This document shows, piece after piece, positions 3,895 to 7,600 of a stretch of DNA of 7,600 nucleotides (within the stretch, counting starts at the first letter, position 1; each line of letters begins with the position of its first letter). The notes beneath the pieces are model-generated. The model had not been told where the DNA came from. It saw nothing but the letters and a program-made list of their open reading frames with translations, and searched no databases. The DNA comes from Clostridia bacterium. GTDB taxonomy: Bacteria; Bacillota; Clostridia; Oscillospirales; Acutalibacteraceae. The stretch lies in NCBI GenBank assembly GCA_017442445.1, contig JAFRZS010000211.1, positions 1-7,600 of the forward strand. Direction: 5' to 3'. A program made the translations under genes and the position numbers.

Positions 3895-6834
3895 ATGAAG
3901 TTTAAAATTTATCATCAGGATTTAAATAATTTGCACATCGGCTGTGAAAAACCGAGAGCATATTTTATACCCTATCATTCACCCGAATCAACTAAGCTTT
4001 CAAGAGAAAATTCAGATTTTTTCACACTTTTAAACGGTGAATGGAATTTCAAATATTTCAAGTGTTTTGATGATGTTCCCGAGGATTTCCCCGAAATAAG
4101 CTTTGACGAACACATTGATGTTCCTTCATGTTGGCAGACATATTACGGCAGGGGCTATGATGTTCCTTTATACAGTAATCTTGAATATCCTTTTCAGGTT
4201 GACCCTCCGTTTGTTCCTGATGAAAACCCCTGCGGTGCATATAACAGAAAATTTACCATTGATAATATTTCCGATAAAGAAATATACATCAACTTCGAAG
4301 GTGTATCCTCCTGCTTTTATTTGTTTATTAACGGCAACTTTGCAGGATACAGTCAGGTAAGTCACAATACATCTGAGTTTAACATTACAAAGTTTCTCAA
4401 TGTCGGAGAAAACGATATAACAGTTCTTGTAGTAAAGTGGTGCGACGGAACATATCTCGAAGACCAGGATTTTTTCAGACTGTCAGGAATCTTCCGTGAT
4501 GTTTATCTTCTCTCAAGAAACAAAAATCACATTAAAGATTTACATATAAAAACTGATCTTTCCGACGACTTGTCATCTGCTCATATATCTGTTGAAACTG
4601 ATGATATTGAGTTAAAATATCAGATATCTGACCCTGACGGAAATATTCTTTTGTCAGGAAAATCTGTCGGTAATTTTAATTTTGATATTGATAACGCAAT
4701 ACTTTGGACAGATGAAACTCCAAAGCTTTACTCTCTTCTTATAGAGTGCGGAAACGAATTTATACCTTTTAAATTCGGACTTAGAAAAATAGAAATCAAA
4801 GACAAAACATTTTTCATCAACAATCAACCTTTAAAAGCTCGTGGAATCAACAGACATGACAGTCATCACAAAAAGGGTTATGTAACAGATTATGAGCATA
4901 TGTTTAATGACCTCTGTATTATAAAACGAGCTAACATAAATGTTATAAGAACATCACACTATCCCAATGATCCGAGATTTTTAGAAATGTGTGATGAGAT
5001 CGGTATGATGATAATTGATGAAGCTGATATTGAAACACACGGTATGGGATATGACTATAACGGTGAATGGGATTGGCCGAGATGGTCAGATTTATCAAAT
5101 TCACCCGATTGGACAGCGTCTTATGTTGACCGTGCAGAAAGACTTTATGAGCGCGATAAAAACCATGCTTGTGTTATCATGTGGTCCTTGGGCAACGAAT
5201 CAGGTGCAGGTAACAATCACAGAGCTATGGCACAATTCATCAGAAGCCGAGATAAAAAAGCTTTGATTCACTATGAAAATACACATATTGAGTTTATCGA
5301 CCCTACATATACAGATGTTTCAGATGTTGAGAGCCGTATGTATGCATCGCGTGAATATGCTGAAAAATATATCGCTGACGAAAGATATCAGAAGCCGTTT
5401 TTCCTCTGTGAATATCTTGATGCATATTCAACGGGTGATGTTTATAACTATTGGGAAGCAATTTTAGCTCACAAAGAATTTTTCGGTGGCTGCTTCTGGG
5501 AATATGCAGACTTAGGACTTGAAAACGAAGACGGAAATATCCGTTACGGCGGTGATTTCGGAGATTATCCCAATAATAATTTCTGCTGTCTTGACGGCGT
5601 AGTATTGTCCGACAGGACTTTAAAACCCGGATATTTCAATTTAAAGCGAGTATATCAGCCTTTTTCTGTAACAAGCGATACAGAAGGAACAGTAACTGTT
5701 AAGAATCTCAGGTACTACACAAGCCTTTCAGATATTGATATCGTGTGGAAAGTTGAAGCAAACGGCAAATCAATACTTGAAGGAGTTATCAAATCACCTG
5801 AAATTGAACCTCAGAGTAAAAAAACATATACCTTGTTCAAAAATATCGCATTCCCTGAAAACAGTATTCTGACACTTTACTTCTTACAAAATTCTGATAC
5901 ACCATGGGCAGAAAAAGGGTTTGAAATCGGTTTTGAGCAGTTTGAAATAACAAATATCATCAAAACAGAAATACTGAAACCCACCTATGATATCAAGCTT
6001 ACTAACGATAAAAAAGATTATACTGTTTCCGTATCAGATATCACCTACAAAATTTCAAACGGTAAGCTTGTATCTGTTAACAAAAACGGAAAAGAATTTT
6101 TATCAGGCAAAACAGAATTCAAAACATACAGACCTACACAAGGTGGAGATAATGAATTATATCTCAAATGGAAACAGGCAGATTTGTTATATATGTATCA
6201 GAAAACATACGATACAACCGTTGAAGAAAGCGATAACAATATAATTATTCGCTCAAAAATAGTTCTCGGCGGTCCTTCAATGCCTCCCCTTGTCCGCGGT
6301 ACAATATCATACATTTTCAACAATGACGGCTCTTTGGATTTCGATTTTGAAGGTGATGTCAATCCGAAAGCTCCTCCGCTTCCCCGCTTCGGACTTGAAT
6401 TTTTATCGAATAAAGAAAACGAAGAACTTGAATTTTTCGCTTACGGCCCAATGGAATCCTATGTTGACAGACATAAGGCTATGAAACTCGGAAAGCATAA
6501 AATGACGGTTTCAGAGGCGTTCTTTAATTATTCACGACCTGTTGAAAATTCCTCACACTTCAAAACAAGATATGTTTCCGTCGGCAATAAAGCCAATAAA
6601 CTCGTTTTCAAAAAAATTGATAAAGATTTCTGCTTTACAGCTTCACATTACACAACTGAAGCTATTAACAATACACCTCATCATGATGAGCTTGTACCTG
6701 TTGAAGACACAATCCTTAATATTGATATGCGCCAATGTGCAATAAGTACAAACAACAATATTGTTGATTGTGATGTCAGCAGATGCTTTGATGATAAGAA
6801 ACTGAGCTTCAGATTCAAGCTCAGTGTTGAATAA
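3895..6834 (+). CDS. LacZ-type GH2 beta-galactosidase with divergent substrate site
   Basis: The 979 residues follow the LacZ plan: a sugar-binding jelly roll (about 40-205, with NLEYPF and DQDFFRLSGIFRDVYL), an Ig-like domain (about 210-300), a TIM barrel (about 300-590), a second Ig-like part (about 600-690) and a large C-terminal sandwich (about 700-979). There is no signal peptide, so it is cytoplasmic. The acid/base is E435 (WSLGNESG) and the nucleophile E506 (FFLCEY). By hand alignment, E. coli LacZ H357, H391, E416, H418, Y503 and W568 correspond to H321, H355, E380, H382, Y483 and W535. LacZ H540, F601, N604 and W999 correspond to D509, C564, D567 and I956, so lactose may not be the substrate. 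The start is ATG with AAGGAG 8 bases upstream. It lies 12 bases after the second CHR gene, with no sugar transporter or other sugar gene in the window. Confidence 0.93.
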   Translation: MKFKIYHQDLNNLHIGCEKPRAYFIPYHSPESTKLSRENSDFFTLLNGEWNFKYFKCFDDVPEDFPEISFDEHIDVPSCWQTYYGRGYDVPLYSNLEYPFQVDPPFVPDENPCGAYNRKFTIDNISDKEIYINFEGVSSCFYLFINGNFAGYSQVSHNTSEFNITKFLNVGENDITVLVVKWCDGTYLEDQDFFRLSGIFRDVYLLSRNKNHIKDLHIKTDLSDDLSSAHISVETDDIELKYQISDPDGNILLSGKSVGNFNFDIDNAILWTDETPKLYSLLIECGNEFIPFKFGLRKIEIKDKTFFINNQPLKARGINRHDSHHKKGYVTDYEHMFNDLCIIKRANINVIRTSHYPNDPRFLEMCDEIGMMIIDEADIETHGMGYDYNGEWDWPRWSDLSNSPDWTASYVDRAERLYERDKNHACVIMWSLGNESGAGNNHRAMAQFIRSRDKKALIHYENTHIEFIDPTYTDVSDVESRMYASREYAEKYIADERYQKPFFLCEYLDAYSTGDVYNYWEAILAHKEFFGGCFWEYADLGLENEDGNIRYGGDFGDYPNNNFCCLDGVVLSDRTLKPGYFNLKRVYQPFSVTSDTEGTVTVKNLRYYTSLSDIDIVWKVEANGKSILEGVIKSPEIEPQSKKTYTLFKNIAFPENSILTLYFLQNSDTPWAEKGFEIGFEQFEITNIIKTEILKPTYDIKLTNDKKDYTVSVSDITYKISNGKLVSVNKNGKEFLSGKTEFKTYRPTQGGDNELYLKWKQADLLYMYQKTYDTTVEESDNNIIIRSKIVLGGPSMPPLVRGTISYIFNNDGSLDFDFEGDVNPKAPPLPRFGLEFLSNKENEELEFFAYGPMESYVDRHKAMKLGKHKMTVSEAFFNYSRPVENSSHFKTRYVSVGNKANKLVFKKIDKDFCFTASHYTTEAINNTPHHDELVPVEDTILNIDMRQCAISTNNNIVDCDVSRCFDDKKLSFRFKLSVE
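6801..6825. repeat. Perfect 9-bp inverted repeat at the 3' end of the GH2 gene
   Basis: ACTGAGCTT (6801-6809) pairs perfectly with AAGCTCAGT (6817-6825) around a 7-base loop. It lies inside the last codons of the glycosidase, just before the TAA at 6832, and is followed by AAAAGAACGGAG rather than a T tract, so it is not an intrinsic terminator. It encodes the near-repeated residues KLSFRFKLS. It could act as an mRNA-stability or processing element between two co-transcribed genes, but it may be chance. Confidence 0.6.
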
Positions 6835-6850
6835 AAGAACGGAGAATAAT

Positions 6851-7600
6851 ATGCTTAATGATTTAACAGACAGACTTAATCTTTCAACTCTGCCTCAGGA
6901 ATTTGAACCGCAATATCAAGCAACATTGAATGAGTTCAATGAAAAAGGTGTGTTTTTTCTTGAAAGTGACTACATAAAATATATCAGCAAAAAAACAGGG
7001 ACGCTTTCTGAATATTTGCCTGTTATTATTGATGCCGCTGAGAAAATCAAAGCTGACCCGGATGCATCTTTGTATGCACTTTTCGTTTACTATGCTTTAA
7101 AAGATAGAAATCTGTTCATTAAATATATTGGTTCATTTTCATATCCGGAGGAATACAATTTATTTAATTTCGTCTGTCTTATTCCGAGCATTGAAAACAC
7201 ATTTTCAAACTACAAAAAACGAAATGTTCCCGATGATATAATTAAAGAAACATTAAAAGTCTATGATGAGACTCTTGCACTTTACGGTGCAAAAAACATC
7301 CGAAACGACTCTTTCTGCTGGCTTCAGCGATATGTTGACTGTATCATACTTCACATCGGCGCACTTAAACATGAGCTCAGAGCTACAAACGACCCTGTTT
7401 ATATGCTTGAAAACAAAAAGACTTATGAAAGAGTTTTGCTTTTTGACGGTAAAGAAATGAACAGTGCGGGCTTATATTACGGCACACCCCCTGTGGACAG
7501 CGTGAGCTTCGTAACTGAATTTATAGAAACAGATGATGCGTATATCGGAAATCCTGTTGATTCATCAGGAAGATGCCTGAACAAAATAGTAGTCTGTAAA
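6851..7600 (+). CDS. Acyltransferase-domain protein (NAT_N/GNAT_C-like), truncated by window end
   Basis: The frame is open from ATG 6851 to the window edge, 250 residues without a stop. GGAG lies 6 bases upstream of the start, which is 16 bases after the glycosidase stop. The protein is soluble, with a helical first half (1-185, with ETLKVYDETLALYGA at 133-147 and WLQRYVDCIILHIGALKHELRA at 157-178). A more strand-like part follows, with GLYYGTPPVDSV and YIGNPVDSSGRCL (231-243). This order resembles the uncharacterised clostridial family annotated as acyltransferase domain-containing (NAT_N then GNAT_C, formerly DUF5596), where a conserved LGRLQFEL-like helix precedes G-P-V-D-x-x-G-R. The match is from memory and the C-terminus is missing, so the acyl acceptor and activity are unknown. 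Position suggests co-transcription with the glycosidase. Confidence 0.7.
   Translation, partial: MLNDLTDRLNLSTLPQEFEPQYQATLNEFNEKGVFFLESDYIKYISKKTGTLSEYLPVIIDAAEKIKADPDASLYALFVYYALKDRNLFIKYIGSFSYPEEYNLFNFVCLIPSIENTFSNYKKRNVPDDIIKETLKVYDETLALYGAKNIRNDSFCWLQRYVDCIILHIGALKHELRATNDPVYMLENKKTYERVLLFDGKEMNSAGLYYGTPPVDSVSFVTEFIETDDAYIGNPVDSSGRCLNKIVVCK

Noticed and set aside
4058..6745. Several 60-85 residue frames on both strands within the glycosidase gene
   Set aside because: They lack ribosome binding sites and recognisable domains and lie wholly inside a well-supported GH2 gene.
7263..7460. A 65-residue plus-strand frame near the right end
   Set aside because: It lies out of frame inside the 250-codon open frame from 6851, which has a good ribosome binding site and family-like motifs.
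1..7600. CRISPR array, insertion sequence, riboswitch or toxin-antitoxin pair
   Set aside because: No regularly spaced repeats, terminal inverted repeats with a transposase, long structured leader or small paired genes were found on either strand.

Overview
The window looks like chromosomal DNA from a low-GC Gram-positive bacterium, most likely a gut-type member of the Clostridia (Ruminococcus/Oscillospirales-like). The signs are AT-rich coding sequence, AAGGAG-type ribosome binding sites, consensus sigma-A promoters (TTGACA-N17-TATAAT), tRNA genes with encoded CCA, TTG start codons, a ComEA-type protein and a two-subunit CHR transporter. The taxon is inferred from style, not proven.

Left part (1-1765): three tRNA genes frame a small minus-strand operon. 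tRNA-Leu(CAA) on the minus strand (64-150) abuts a perfect 20-bp hairpin (19-63). Next come two minus-strand genes joined by a TAATG overlap: a secreted, membrane-anchored protein of unknown function (595-1410) followed by a short ComEA-like helix-hairpin-helix protein (215-595). tRNA-Leu(UAG) on the plus strand (1507-1591) and tRNA-Arg(CCU) on the minus strand (1628-1702) converge on one shared hairpin terminator. All three tRNA genes have a clear sigma-A promoter of their own.

Right part (1765-7600): one plus-strand run of five genes with gaps of 10, -4, 12 and 16 bases and no terminator seen between them. They encode a WYL-domain transcriptional regulator, two half-size chromate-transporter (CHR) subunits, a 979-residue LacZ-type GH2 beta-galactosidase, and a 3'-truncated protein resembling the NAT_N/GNAT_C acyltransferase-domain family. 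The layout suggests one co-transcribed unit governed by the WYL protein. The functional link between a CHR transporter and a cytoplasmic glycosidase is not explained by known pathways.

The most notable observations are these: (1) the glycosidase keeps all catalytic residues but differs from E. coli LacZ at several substrate-contact positions; (2) the two CHR subunits have exactly alternating positive loops, which predicts an antiparallel heterodimer; (3) the ComEA-like protein is translationally coupled to an unknown surface protein. No CRISPR array, insertion sequence, integrase or phage gene is visible. I see unusual pairings but no clear new defence or mobile system.
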